Below, piece by piece: positions 25,011-33,838 of a stretch of DNA of 64,000 nt. The stretch is from contig JAUYQQ010000011.1 of NCBI GenBank assembly GCA_030697165.1, positions 186,001-250,000 on the forward strand. The letters are read 5' to 3'. A program made the position numbers and the translations under genes. This DNA is from Acidobacteriota bacterium (GTDB lineage: Bacteria; Acidobacteriota; Vicinamibacteria; Vicinamibacterales; UBA2999). Numbering within the stretch: position 1 is the stretch's first letter; each line of letters begins with the position of its first letter. Under the pieces are notes generated by a model. It did not search any database. It worked only from the letters and a program-made list of their open reading frames with translations, and was not told the origin of the DNA.

Positions 25011-25949
25011 TCAGAATTCACCTAAGCAGATGATCTCATCTCGCAGGGTCACGCCGAAGCGATCTTTCACCGCCGCGCGGCACTCTTCGACCAGTGCCTT
25101 GATGTCGGCCGCGGTGGCCGTGCCGTCGTTAATCACAAAGTTGGCGTGGGTCGGCGACACCCGCGCGCCGGCGCGCACCGCGCCCTTGAGCCCGGCGCGA
25201 TCGACCAGCGCGCCGGCCGAGGGGGGAATGCCCTCCGGAATGCGATCGCGCGACGGATCGGGATTCATGAAGATGCAGCCGGCGCTCGGCGCCGCCAGCG
25301 GCTGGGTCCGCTTCCGGAACGCCAGCGACTCGCGCGCCACCAGGCGCAGCGCGGTCGGATCGGCACCCGGCGTGACCCGGAACGCCGCCCACAGCACGAT
25401 CTCGCCCGTTCGCTTCAGGCGGCTGTAGTCGTAGTCGAACTCCATCCGATCCGCCGGCGCCTGCAGCAAGGTTCCGTCGGGCCTGACGAGGCGCACACTC
25501 TCGACGAGGTCGCCGAGGTTGGTCTTCTGCCAATGCGCGTTGCCATAGATGGCGCCGCCGACGGTACCCGGTGTGCCGGCCCAGGCCTCGAGGCCGGCGT
25601 AGCCACGGGTGATCGTCCACCGGACCAGTCCGTTGATGGTCACGGCCGCGTCGGCCCGCACCAGCCGATCGCCCACGGCGTTGACCGCCCCGCCCCGCGG
25701 ACGAATGACCAGGCCACGCACGCCACGGTCCGAGACCAGCACGTTCGACCCGCCGCCCAGCATGGTGACCGGTTGCCCAGCGGCTCGCGCAATCGCCAGC
25801 GCCTTCAGCACCTCGTCTGAGTTCAGGGGCTCGAACAACACGTCGGCCGGGCCGCCGACCTTGAACGTGGTCAACGGCGCCAGCGGCGCATCGACGATGA
25901 TGCGCCCGGCACCAAAAGCCGCCGCCAGGTTCTCGACCAGGGCGCTCAC
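25011..25949 (-). CDS. murB: UDP-N-acetylenolpyruvoylglucosamine reductase
   Basis: NADPH- and FAD-dependent reduction of the enolpyruvyl group to UDP-MurNAc, the step after MurA. It has 312 residues. Seen: LTTFKVGGPADVL, the FAD-binding VTMLGGGSNVLVSDRGVRGLVIRP, AGTPGTVGGAIYGNAH, and PSAGCIFMNP. It lacks the Tyr-loop of the E. coli form, so it is a type II MurB. The proton-donor position in PSAG-x-F is Cys rather than the usual Ser. GTG at 25949 overlaps pxpC; murA starts 3 nt after. Confidence 0.95.
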   Translation of the reverse strand: MSALVENLAAAFGAGRIIVDAPLAPLTTFKVGGPADVLFEPLNSDEVLKALAIARAAGQPVTMLGGGSNVLVSDRGVRGLVIRPRGGAVNAVGDRLVRADAAVTINGLVRWTITRGYAGLEAWAGTPGTVGGAIYGNAHWQKTNLGDLVESVRLVRPDGTLLQAPADRMEFDYDYSRLKRTGEIVLWAAFRVTPGADPTALRLVARESLAFRKRTQPLAAPSAGCIFMNPDPSRDRIPEGIPPSAGALVDRAGLKGAVRAGARVSPTHANFVINDGTATAADIKALVEECRAAVKDRFGVTLRDEIICLGEF

Positions 25950-26896
25950 GACGCGTCCCTCAAGTCGGCGTAGCGCAACAGTTGGCGTTCGCGGGCAATC
26001 AACGCCGCCACCGCCTCTTGTCGCGAGCAGAGGATCAGCTCGATGAAGTCGCCGGGCGCAAGCTGCGCGGCCAGCGGCAGATCCGCCGAGATGACGTGAC
26101 CCACCTTCGGATATCCGCCGGCGGTCTGTCGATCCGCCATCAGCAGGATCGGCTCGCCGGCCGACGGCACCTGGATCGCGCCCATGCCGACCGGCTCGGA
26201 GATCAACTCCCCTTCTAGCGCGCGCACGAGCGGCGGACCTTCGAGGCGATACCCCATGCGGTTCGATCGCGGCGAGATCCGAAAGCTGACGCCGGCCAGG
26301 GCCTTCAACGAATCGTGACGAAACCAGCTGTCCTGCGGTCCGGCGATCATGCGCAGGCGCGCCCGGCCGCCGGTCGGCAAGGTGAGGCCGTTGGCCTTTC
26401 GCGGCGGCCGGGACCCGGGCCGATCCTGGACCGGCAGGCGATCACCGGCCCGGAGTGCTCGACCCTCGACACCGCCCATGCCGCTCACCAGGTGCGTGGC
26501 CCGACTGCCGAGCACGACCCCGGTCAGCAATCCGCCGGCCACGGCCAGATACGCGCGCGCGCCCTGCACAATCCGGCCGAACTTCAGGCGCTGGCCGCGC
26601 TCCACACCAAACGACGCCCCCATCGGCACCGGTCGCCCGTCGCACGTGACCTCGAACAGCGCGCCGACGATGGCGACCGTGGTATCAGCATCGAGGAGCA
26701 CCTCGGGACCGATCAGCGTGATCTCCAGTGTCGCGGCGTCCGGATCGTTCCCCACCAAATGGTTGGCGAGGCGATGCGAGAAGGTATCCATGGGGCCGGC
26801 GACCGGCACGCCGACGGCTTGATGACCGTGTCGGCCGAGGTCCTGCACCGACGTCAGCAGTCCCGGCTTCGTGATCTCCAACGCACCGAGGTTCAT
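25946..26896 (-). CDS. pxpC: 5-oxoprolinase subunit C
   Basis: One of the three subunits (PxpA-B-C) that open 5-oxoproline to glutamate with ATP. It has 316 residues and belongs to the biotin-dependent carboxylase-like KipA family. Seen: ITKPGLLTSVQDLGRHGHQAVGVPVAGPMD at the N-terminus, which is diagnostic, then LVGNDPDAATLEITLIGP and later GGYPKVGHVISADLPLAAQLAPGD. ATG at 26896 overlaps the pxpB stop by 4 nt. No pxpA is present in the window. Confidence 0.88.
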   Translation of the reverse strand: MNLGALEITKPGLLTSVQDLGRHGHQAVGVPVAGPMDTFSHRLANHLVGNDPDAATLEITLIGPEVLLDADTTVAIVGALFEVTCDGRPVPMGASFGVERGQRLKFGRIVQGARAYLAVAGGLLTGVVLGSRATHLVSGMGGVEGRALRAGDRLPVQDRPGSRPPRKANGLTLPTGGRARLRMIAGPQDSWFRHDSLKALAGVSFRISPRSNRMGYRLEGPPLVRALEGELISEPVGMGAIQVPSAGEPILLMADRQTAGGYPKVGHVISADLPLAAQLAPGDFIELILCSRQEAVAALIARERQLLRYADLRDAS

Positions 26897-27552
26897 GAAC
26901 GGCGCCCCGTGATGGGGACAAACCTGACCAGGTCGCCCGGCGCCAACAGGCTCGGCGGGGTGCGGTTCGGGTCGAACATCACGCGCTCCGCGCGGCCGAT
27001 GAGTTGCCAACCGCCCGGACTGGCCACGGGGTAGACGCCCGTTTGCTGGCCGGCAATGCCTACCGAACCGGCCGCCACGCGCTCGCGCGGCACGCGATGC
27101 CGTGGCGCGGCAATACTGGGCTCGACCCGCCCCATGTACGCGAACCCAGGCACGAACCCGAGCATGTAGACGCGATAGACGCGGCCCGCATGCCGTTCGA
27201 TCACCTCGTCCTCGGTGCAACCCGCGTATGCGGCGACCGCGGCGAGGTCCGGGCCATCCGGCCCGCCGTAGTGCACACCGATCTCGATCGGCGTGCTCGC
27301 GGCCGTCGACTCGATCGCCGCCACCGCGCCGCCGTCGTCGGCAATCGCGTGTTCGAGCGCAGCGAGGTCGGTTTGCAGGGGGTCGAAGTGCACGCCGACC
27401 GTGCAGTATCCGGGCGCCACATCGCGCACCCCCCGCAGGTTCCGTCCGCGCAATCGCGCGGCCAGCGCGATCGCGCGCTCGTTCACGACCGGGTCGATCA
27501 CCGGCTCGAATTCGACCAGCAGCATCGCATCCCCGCACTCGCGAACCCTCAT
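26893..27552 (-). CDS. pxpB: 5-oxoprolinase subunit B
   Basis: Partner of PxpC in 5-oxoproline hydrolysis; KipI-type, 219 residues. Seen: the N-terminal GDAMLLVEFEP segment and the cyclophilin-like domain, with YRVYMLGFVPGFAYMGRVEP and GSVGIAGQQTGVYPVASPGGWQLIGR, both characteristic. It could instead be a KipI-like kinase inhibitor, but the adjacent pxpC and the conserved catalytic-type motifs favour the oxoprolinase. It overlaps mpl upstream and pxpC downstream by 4 nt each. Confidence 0.88.
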   Translation of the reverse strand: MRVRECGDAMLLVEFEPVIDPVVNERAIALAARLRGRNLRGVRDVAPGYCTVGVHFDPLQTDLAALEHAIADDGGAVAAIESTAASTPIEIGVHYGGPDGPDLAAVAAYAGCTEDEVIERHAGRVYRVYMLGFVPGFAYMGRVEPSIAAPRHRVPRERVAAGSVGIAGQQTGVYPVASPGGWQLIGRAERVMFDPNRTPPSLLAPGDLVRFVPITGRRS

Positions 27553-28943
27553 CGCAAGGCGTCCAGCAACTTGCCGTGAATGCCCCCGAACCCGCCATTC
27601 GACATCACCACGATCACATCCCCATAGCGCGCCTCTTTCGAAACCGCGTCGACAATGGCGTCCACCGTGGGCAAGTGGCGGGCGGCTACGCCGGCGGCGT
27701 CGAGGTCTTCGACCAGCCGTGCTTCGGACAGCCGTTCCTCCGGCGGCAGGCTCGATCGGAAGATCGACGCCAACACCACCTGGTCGGCGCCGGCAAAAGC
27801 GCGGGCAAAGTCATCCTGGAAGACGCGGCGGCAAGAGGAGGCCGAGCGCGGTTCGAAGATCGCCCACATGCGGCGCGTCCCGATCGAGCGCCTGAGCGCC
27901 TTCAGGGTTTCGTCAACCGCTGTCGGGTGGTGCGCGAAGTCGTCGTAGACCGTCACGCCGCGCGCCTCGCCGACAACTTCGAGGCGACGCTTGATGCCTG
28001 CGAAGCTCGCCAGCCCCTCGCGCAGGGCCTCGCGGTCGAGGCCGAGGTCCACGCCCACGGCAATCGCCGCCACGGCGTTGCGCACGTTGTGTTCGCCTAA
28101 CATCACCATGCGGAAGCGTCCGAGATCTCGCCCCCCGCGAACGACCGTGAACGCCGTGTCCGTGCCACTGGTGATGTCGAGGGCCCGCCAATCGGCGCCC
28201 TCGCCCAGACCGAACGTCTGCACGCGGCTGCGGGCCAGGGGTGCCAACGCCGCGGCATCGGGGCTGTCGGCGCCAAGCAGCGTGAGTCCGCTCCGCGGCA
28301 CCAGGTTCACCAGCCGCTTGAACGCGAGGCGCACCTCGTCCAGGTTCGCGTAGATGTCGGCGTGATCGAACTCGATGTTGTTCACGACCGCGATGTCGGG
28401 CAGGTACTTCAGGAACTTGGCCGTCTTGTCGAAGTAGGCGCTGTCGTACTCGTCGCCTTCGATGACGAACGCCCGTCCCTTGCCCATGCGGTAGCTGGCG
28501 CCGCCGACGCCGAAGTTACGGGCGATGCCGCCCACCAGCACCGTCGGATCCGCACCCGCCGCTGTCAGTAACCACCCGGCCAGCGACGTCGTCGTGGTCT
28601 TGCCGTGCGTGCCGGCAATGACGATCGACTGCGAATCCCACAACCAGTGATCGCGAATCGCCTCAGGCAGCGAGGTGTAGCGCAGCTTGCGATCGAGCAC
28701 GGCTTCGAGCTCGGCGTTGCCGCGGGAGATGGCGTTGCCGACGACGACCAGGTCAAGCGCGCCGGCGACGTGCTCGGCCCGATACCCCTCGAGCACCGTG
28801 ATGCTCTCGGCGGCCAGGAAGTCGCTCATGGGTGGATAGACGTGTTCGTCTGAGCCACTCACGTCGTTCCCGGCATGCTTCAACAGCGCGGCCAACGTTG
28901 CCATGGCCGTACCACAAACACCGATTAAGTGAATCCGAGCCAC
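27549..28943 (-). CDS. mpl: UDP-MurNAc:tripeptide ligase (murein recycling)
   Basis: Attaches a recycled L-Ala-D-Glu-mDAP peptide to UDP-MurNAc, bypassing MurC-D-E. It has 464 residues. Seen: RIHLIGVCGTAMATLAALLKHAGNDVSGSDE, the ATP loop VIAGTHGKTTTTSLAGWLL, VIEGDEYDSAYFDK, NNIEFDHADIY and DDFAHHPTAVDETL. The GTAM rather than G-G motif separates Mpl from MurC. It starts at GTG 28943, overlapping the ldcA stop (TAGTG). It lies in a run with nagZ and ldcA, which also act in peptidoglycan recycling. Confidence 0.93.
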   Translation of the reverse strand: MARIHLIGVCGTAMATLAALLKHAGNDVSGSDEHVYPPMSDFLAAESITVLEGYRAEHVAGALDLVVVGNAISRGNAELEAVLDRKLRYTSLPEAIRDHWLWDSQSIVIAGTHGKTTTTSLAGWLLTAAGADPTVLVGGIARNFGVGGASYRMGKGRAFVIEGDEYDSAYFDKTAKFLKYLPDIAVVNNIEFDHADIYANLDEVRLAFKRLVNLVPRSGLTLLGADSPDAAALAPLARSRVQTFGLGEGADWRALDITSGTDTAFTVVRGGRDLGRFRMVMLGEHNVRNAVAAIAVGVDLGLDREALREGLASFAGIKRRLEVVGEARGVTVYDDFAHHPTAVDETLKALRRSIGTRRMWAIFEPRSASSCRRVFQDDFARAFAGADQVVLASIFRSSLPPEERLSEARLVEDLDAAGVAARHLPTVDAIVDAVSKEARYGDVIVVMSNGGFGGIHGKLLDALR

Positions 28944-29863
28944 TATGAAACCGCTGCCTCCATGATGACCACGGCCGGTGAGGACGAGCCGATGATGTCG
29001 GCGCGCACGCCGAACGGCAGCGTCCAGGTCGCACCGGCCGTATGGCCGGAGGGAAATCCAAACAGGACCGGACCGGCGAAGCCGGCCGTGAACTCGCGCA
29101 GTACGTCGCGAATGGCCGGGTCGCCACCCGGTTCGTCGCACCCGGGGAATTCGCCGAACACGATCGCACCGGCGCGGCTGAAGACCCCGGCCTGGGCGAG
29201 TTGCGTGAGCATGCGGTGAATGCGGTACGGCCGCTCGCCGATATCCTCGAGGAACAGCGCACACCCCGGCAGCGCGGCGAACGCCCAGGGCGTGCCGAGT
29301 GACGACACCAATTGCGTGATGGTGCCGCCCATCAGCGCGCCGCTGGCGCGTCCCGGCCGCAACACCTCCAGCCCCGCGGGGCGCAGTTCCCCCGCCGGCG
29401 CCGCCGTCATCATCACCCGGCGAAACGAATCCTCGTCGTAGGCGGACGGCCCCTGCGACAGGCGGCGGTCCACCATCGGTCCATGAATCGCGTTCAGGCC
29501 GTTCAGTTGGTAGAACGACAGCAGCGCGGTGATGTCGCTGTAGCCGATCAGCGCCTTACGCGCGTCGCGCAACCGGGCCACGTCCAGCAGCGGCAGCACC
29601 TGCGCACTGCCGTAGCCGCCCCGCATGGCAATCAACGCGGCGATCGATGGGTCGGCCCAGGCCTGGTGAATGGCGTGGGCACGCACTTCAGCCGAGCCGG
29701 CCACGAAACGCTGCCTGGCAAAGAGCGACTCGTCGTAGACCGCCTCGAAGCCCAGGCGCGCGAGTTCGGCGACGCCGGCGGCGACCTCTTCTGCGGGGAA
29801 CGAGCTGGCCGGGGCGACCAGGGCCACGCGGTCGCCGGACTGCAGCCGCCGGAGCGCAATCAC
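28943..29863 (-). CDS. ldcA: LD-carboxypeptidase (murein tetrapeptide carboxypeptidase)
   Basis: Peptidase family S66; removes the terminal D-Ala from recycled murein tetrapeptides to give the tripeptide used by Mpl. It has 306 residues and no signal peptide, so it is cytosolic as expected. Seen: GDRVALVAPASSFP, IAMRGGYGSAQVLPLLD, and the nucleophile motif LIGYSDITALL, with a C-terminal FGFPSGHTA that supplies the His. Overlaps link it to nagZ upstream (4 nt) and mpl downstream. Confidence 0.93.
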   Translation of the reverse strand: MIALRRLQSGDRVALVAPASSFPAEEVAAGVAELARLGFEAVYDESLFARQRFVAGSAEVRAHAIHQAWADPSIAALIAMRGGYGSAQVLPLLDVARLRDARKALIGYSDITALLSFYQLNGLNAIHGPMVDRRLSQGPSAYDEDSFRRVMMTAAPAGELRPAGLEVLRPGRASGALMGGTITQLVSSLGTPWAFAALPGCALFLEDIGERPYRIHRMLTQLAQAGVFSRAGAIVFGEFPGCDEPGGDPAIRDVLREFTAGFAGPVLFGFPSGHTAGATWTLPFGVRADIIGSSSPAVVIMEAAVS

Positions 29864-30963
29864 AAGAACGCTGCCATTTCGGCGGCCACCAGCTGGTGCT
29901 CCTGGCGTCCGAGGACCTGGCGCAAGTCGCGGATGCGACGGGCCGCCGGCCGCCGCTCGCCCATCAGGAAACGCTCTTTGGCCCGCCGCAGGCGCGCGAA
30001 CGCATCGTCACACCGGGCCGCGGCGATCACCCCCGACTCCACCGCCCTCACCAAGGCTTCGAGGGTCCGCGCCTGGAGGTCGAGGTCGCCGCTGCACACC
30101 AGGATGCCGTCGCAGCCGGCGCGAATGGCCTCGACCGCCGACTCGGGCACCGGGTAGCGGGCGCTGACCGCCTTCATCTCGAGGTCGTCGCTCAAAATGA
30201 CGCCCTCGAACCCCAGCTCGTCACGCAGGAGGTCCTGCACCACCTTCGGCGACAGGGTCGAGGGCCGCTGGTCGTCAAGCGACGGCACCAGGACATGGGC
30301 GGTCATGATGAACGCCACGTTCTCGGCAATGGCGGCGCGGAACGGCTCGAACTCGATGGCGCGAAGCCGATCGGGGGGATGCTCCACCAGCGGCAACTCG
30401 AAATGCGAGTCGGTGCTGGTATCGCCGTGGCCGGGGAAATGCTTGCCGCACGCCGCCACGCCGGCGGCCTGCAGGGTCTTGATGATCACCCGTCCGAGCC
30501 GGGCGACGTCGTCGGCCCGTTCTGAAAGCGCGCGATCGCCGATCACCGGGTTCTTCGGGTTGGTGTGAATGTCGAGGACCGGCGCGTAGTCGAGCGTGAT
30601 GCCGACGGCGCGCAACTCTTCGGCCAGCGCGTTGGCAAAGCGCTCGGCGAGCGCCTCGCCTTCCTCGCGTCCGGCGCGGCCCAGCGTGGCCATGGGCGGC
30701 CACTGGGTAAACGGCTCCTTCAGTCTCGCGACGCGGCCGCCTTCCTGGTCAACACTGACCCAGGCCGGGCTGGTGCGGCCAAGCGCTTCGCTTTCCGCCG
30801 CCAGTTCAGCCACCTGCTCCGGCGCTTCGATGTTGCGGCTGAACAGGATGATGCCGCCCAGGTCAAACTCCCGCGCCAGCGACCGCATCTCGACCGGCAT
30901 GGTGCGATCGGGAATGCTGCCGATCAGGAATTGGCCGAGGTCGCGTCTCGTGGCTAGTGGCAT
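29860..30963 (-). CDS. nagZ: Beta-N-acetylhexosaminidase NagZ (GH3)
   Basis: Removes GlcNAc from GlcNAc-1,6-anhydroMurNAc peptides in cytosolic peptidoglycan recycling. It has 367 residues. Seen: GIILFSRNIEAPEQV, the KHFPGHGDTSTDSH loop carrying the catalytic Asp-His dyad of NagZ enzymes, and SDDLEMKAV with the nucleophile Asp. The last about 30 residues are Arg-rich. It starts at ATG 30963 behind GGGAG. It is the first gene of a seven-gene operon in which every junction overlaps or is within 4 nt. Confidence 0.95.
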   Translation of the reverse strand: MPLATRRDLGQFLIGSIPDRTMPVEMRSLAREFDLGGIILFSRNIEAPEQVAELAAESEALGRTSPAWVSVDQEGGRVARLKEPFTQWPPMATLGRAGREEGEALAERFANALAEELRAVGITLDYAPVLDIHTNPKNPVIGDRALSERADDVARLGRVIIKTLQAAGVAACGKHFPGHGDTSTDSHFELPLVEHPPDRLRAIEFEPFRAAIAENVAFIMTAHVLVPSLDDQRPSTLSPKVVQDLLRDELGFEGVILSDDLEMKAVSARYPVPESAVEAIRAGCDGILVCSGDLDLQARTLEALVRAVESGVIAAARCDDAFARLRRAKERFLMGERRPAARRIRDLRQVLGRQEHQLVAAEMAAFL

Positions 30964-30977
30964 TTGCTCCCTGTAGC

Positions 30978-31018
30978 CTCCGGCTTCAGCCGGAGCTCAG
31001 GTCCGCCTAAAGGCGGAC
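30978..31018. repeat. Two short hairpin repeats between nagZ and GHMP kinase
   Basis: CTCCGGCTTCAGCCGGAG at about 30979-30996 and GTCCGCCTAAAGGCGGAC at 31001-31018, both nearly perfect. They lie in the predicted nagZ leader and just upstream of the shared -10. The same kind of hairpin (GTCCGGCTTTAGCCGGAC) lies before the gene at 33839. Confidence 0.75.
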
Positions 31019-31026
31019 TCCACAGA

Positions 31027-31034
31027 ATTATAAT
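31027..31034. promoter_or_regulatory. Shared bidirectional -10 box of nagZ and GHMP kinase
   Basis: The palindrome AATTATAATT contains TATAAT on both strands (plus 31029-31034, minus 31032-31027). On the plus strand the start would be the GTG of the kinase itself (6-nt gap); on the minus strand the nagZ leader would be about 57 nt with two hairpins. Confidence 0.6.
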
Positions 31035-31040
31035 TGCGCC

Positions 31041-32033
31041 GTGCGTATCTCAGCGTCCGCTCCGACACGAATTGATCTGGCCGGTGGCACCATCGACATC
31101 TGGCCGTTGTACCTGTTCCACCCGGGCGCGCAGACGCTGCACATCGCCATCAGCCTGCGGGCGCACGCCTGGATCGAGCCGCGGCCCGACGATCGAATCG
31201 AGTTGATCTCCGAGGACACCGATCGCATGGTGAACCTGCCGGCCGATCAGCTCAGGGGTGACGAGACCCTGCCCTTGCTCGGCCGCCTGGCGCACCGCTT
31301 TGGCGCGCATGGCCTGCGGCTGACGACCCGCGGCGAGTCGCCGGCCGGTGCCGGGATCGCCGGCTCCTCTGCCCTGAACATCGCCATCTGCGGGGCCCTC
31401 GCGCGTTTCACCCACCAGGAGCTCGATCCCGAGACCCTGATGGACGTCGCGAAAGATGTCGAGGCCCAGGTCATCCACGTGCCGACGGGCCTGCAGGACT
31501 ACCGGCCGGCCATGTACGGCGGCATCGCGGCGCTCGAACTCGAAGCCGGCCGGCCAGTTCGGGTCGCGCTTGACGTCGACCCCAACGAGCTGCAGCAGCG
31601 CCTGGTCCTTTGTTACACGGGGGAACCGCGCAACTCGGGCACCAACAACTGGGAGATCACCAAGCGGCACATCGATGGTGACCGGCACATCTTCGACTGC
31701 TTCGAGCGTATTCGCGACACGGCGGCCGCCATGCGCGCGGCCCTCACGCAAGGCGACTGGGACACGACCGCGCAGTGCCTCGCCACCGAGTGGGACAATC
31801 GCAAGCGCCTGGCCCCTGGCGTCACCACCGCCGCCATTGACGAACTAATCGGGCGCGCCATGGCCGCAGGCGCGCAGGGGGCCAAGGTTTGCGGCGCGGG
31901 CGGCGGCGGGTGCCTGGTCTGCATCGCGCCCCCGGACCAGGTTCCGGCCGTGCGCGAGGCACTCGCCGACGGCGGCGCCCGCATCCTGGACTTCCAGATT
32001 GAAACCACCGGCCTGAGCGTCATCGAGGCATGA
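31041..32033 (+). CDS. GHMP-family sugar kinase (HddA/fucokinase-like)
   Basis: ATP-dependent small-molecule kinase of the GHMP superfamily, 330 residues. Seen: the N-terminal APTRIDLAGGTIDIWPLY, the ATP loop SPAGAGIAGSSALNIAI and the C-terminal CGAGGGGCLVCI. The first motif resembles D-glycero-D-manno-heptose-7-phosphate kinase and L-fucokinase rather than galactokinase or mevalonate kinase. The substrate is not certain, so no symbol is given. The GTG at 31041 coincides with the predicted transcription start; it overlaps polX downstream (ATGA). Confidence 0.75.
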   Translation: MRISASAPTRIDLAGGTIDIWPLYLFHPGAQTLHIAISLRAHAWIEPRPDDRIELISEDTDRMVNLPADQLRGDETLPLLGRLAHRFGAHGLRLTTRGESPAGAGIAGSSALNIAICGALARFTHQELDPETLMDVAKDVEAQVIHVPTGLQDYRPAMYGGIAALELEAGRPVRVALDVDPNELQQRLVLCYTGEPRNSGTNNWEITKRHIDGDRHIFDCFERIRDTAAAMRAALTQGDWDTTAQCLATEWDNRKRLAPGVTTAAIDELIGRAMAAGAQGAKVCGAGGGGCLVCIAPPDQVPAVREALADGGARILDFQIETTGLSVIEA

Positions 32034-33769
32034 GCGCACCCCTGCCCGCGCCCCTCGACAATCGCGCCATCGCGCGCGTGTTGCTGGAGATTGCCGACCT
32101 GCTCGAACTGAAGGGCGAGAACCCCTTCAAGATTCGCGCGTATCGCAACGGCGCCGACGTCGTGGCGCATGCCGCCGAAGCCGCCGCCGGCCTGGACGAG
32201 GCCGCCCTGCGGGCCTGGCCCGGCATTGGCAAGGACCTCGCCACGCGGATTCGCGACATCGCGGCCACCGGCACCTGCGAAGTGCGCCGGGTGTTACTGC
32301 AGGAGTTTCCCGAGACGCTGCTCGAGGTCTTGCGGCTGCAGGGCGTGGGTCCCAAGACCGTCGCGATGCTCTACAAGGAACTTCACATCACGAGCCTCGA
32401 CGACCTGGGCCAGGCCGCGAGGACGGGCCGGATCCGCGGGCTCAAGGGCATGGGCGCCAAGAAAGAGGAGCTGATCCTGAAGGCGCTCGACGAGCGCCAG
32501 CGCCACGCCGGCCGCCACCTGCTGCACAAGTCAACCGAGGTGGCCGAGGCCCTGATCGCCTACCTGACGACGCACGCGCCGGCGGCTACCATCGTGACGG
32601 TGGGCAGCGTGCGCCGGGGCGCCGAGACGAGCGGCGACCTCGACCTGCTGGCCACCGGCGCCGACCAGACGCTGGCGGACGCGTTGGTGACCTATCCCAC
32701 GGTCGAGCGGATCCTCGGCCACGGGCCGACCAAGGCCAGCGTGTTGCTGCGGGGCGGCTACCAGGCCGACCTGCGCATCGTGCAACCCGATCAGCGCGGG
32801 GCCGCGCTGCAATATTTCACCGGCTCGAAAGCACACAACATCGCCCTGCGCGACCGGGCGCTCGAGCGCGGCTGGAAGCTCAACGAGTACGGTTTGTTCG
32901 ATGCCAGGGACCGGGCGATCGCCGGCCCGACCGAGGAAGGCATCTACGAGGCCCTGGGCCTGGCCTGGATTCCCCCTGAACTTCGCGAGAACCGCGGCGA
33001 GCTCGATGCGGCGGACCAGCAGGCCCTGCCCGCCCTTCTCAAGCAGGAGGACCTGCGCGGTGACGTCCACATGCACACCACCGAGTCCGATGGCCGCGAG
33101 AGCCTGGCAACGATGGTGGCGGCCGCCATGGCCCGCGGCCTCGAGTACATTGCGATCACCGACCACACCCAGTCGCTGGCAATGACCAACGGCCTGGACG
33201 AGGCCCGCACCTACGCCGCGGCCGAGCGCATTCGCGCGTATTCCGCGACGCTAAAGGGCTTCACGGTTCTGGCCGGCATCGAATGCGACATTCTCGCCGA
33301 CGGCCGTCTCGACCTGGCCGACGACTGCCTGGCTGGTCTCGACCTGGTCGTCGCTTCGGTCCACTCGGCCATGCAGCAGGACGAAGCCGAGATGACGGCG
33401 CGCATTATCAAGGCGATCGAGCACCCGTCGGTGGATATCATCGGCCACCTGACGGGCCGCATGCTGCTGCGCCGCGATCCGTCCCGTGTCAACGTCGAGA
33501 AGGTGATTGATGCGGCGGCGGCCAACGGCGTGGCGCTCGAGATCAACTCGCAACCCTACCGGCTGGACCTGTCCGACAGCCACGCCCGGCTGGCGCGGGA
33601 TCGCGGGGTGAAGATCGCCATCAATTCCGACGCGCACGAGATCGACGCGCTCGGCTACACCCGCTGGGGCGTGCTGACCGCCCGCCGCGCCTGGCTCACC
33701 AAGGACGACGTGCTCAATACCTTGCCGCTGCCGAAGTTCCGAAAGGCCCTGCGCCGGAACCGGGGGTGA
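32030..33769 (+). CDS. polX: DNA polymerase X family with PHP domain
   Basis: Bacterial PolX for gap-filling and base-excision repair, with a C-terminal PHP phosphoesterase that gives 3'-5' exonuclease or AP-site activity. It has 579 residues. Seen: N-terminal helix-hairpin-helix segments (AWPGIGKDLATRI, LQGVGPKTVAMLY), the nucleotidyltransferase motif VGSVRRGAETSGDLDLLATG, and a PHP domain beginning DLRGDVHMHTTESDGRESL, continuing TDHTQSLAMTNGL and KIAINSDAHEI. It is translationally coupled to the GHMP kinase. Confidence 0.93.
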   Translation: MSAPLPAPLDNRAIARVLLEIADLLELKGENPFKIRAYRNGADVVAHAAEAAAGLDEAALRAWPGIGKDLATRIRDIAATGTCEVRRVLLQEFPETLLEVLRLQGVGPKTVAMLYKELHITSLDDLGQAARTGRIRGLKGMGAKKEELILKALDERQRHAGRHLLHKSTEVAEALIAYLTTHAPAATIVTVGSVRRGAETSGDLDLLATGADQTLADALVTYPTVERILGHGPTKASVLLRGGYQADLRIVQPDQRGAALQYFTGSKAHNIALRDRALERGWKLNEYGLFDARDRAIAGPTEEGIYEALGLAWIPPELRENRGELDAADQQALPALLKQEDLRGDVHMHTTESDGRESLATMVAAAMARGLEYIAITDHTQSLAMTNGLDEARTYAAAERIRAYSATLKGFTVLAGIECDILADGRLDLADDCLAGLDLVVASVHSAMQQDEAEMTARIIKAIEHPSVDIIGHLTGRMLLRRDPSRVNVEKVIDAAAANGVALEINSQPYRLDLSDSHARLARDRGVKIAINSDAHEIDALGYTRWGVLTARRAWLTKDDVLNTLPLPKFRKALRRNRG

Positions 33770-33794
33770 GAATGTGGCGGGGTGAGAACGTGGC

Positions 33795-33812
33795 GTCCGG
33801 CTTTAGCCGGAC
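33795..33812. repeat. Hairpin repeat upstream of small gene
   Basis: GTCCGGC-TTTA-GCCGGAC, 7-bp perfect stem, ending 12 nt before a TATAAT. It is similar to the 31001 hairpin, which also precedes a -10 box by about 10 nt. Confidence 0.7.
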
Positions 33813-33824
33813 CGTGCCTACCCG

Positions 33825-33830
33825 TATAAT
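33825..33830 (+). promoter_or_regulatory. -10 box of the small gene at 33839
   Basis: TATAAT ending 8 nt before the ATG, so the transcript would have 0-2 leader bases. Confidence 0.55.
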
Positions 33831-33838
33831 GGCGGCCA

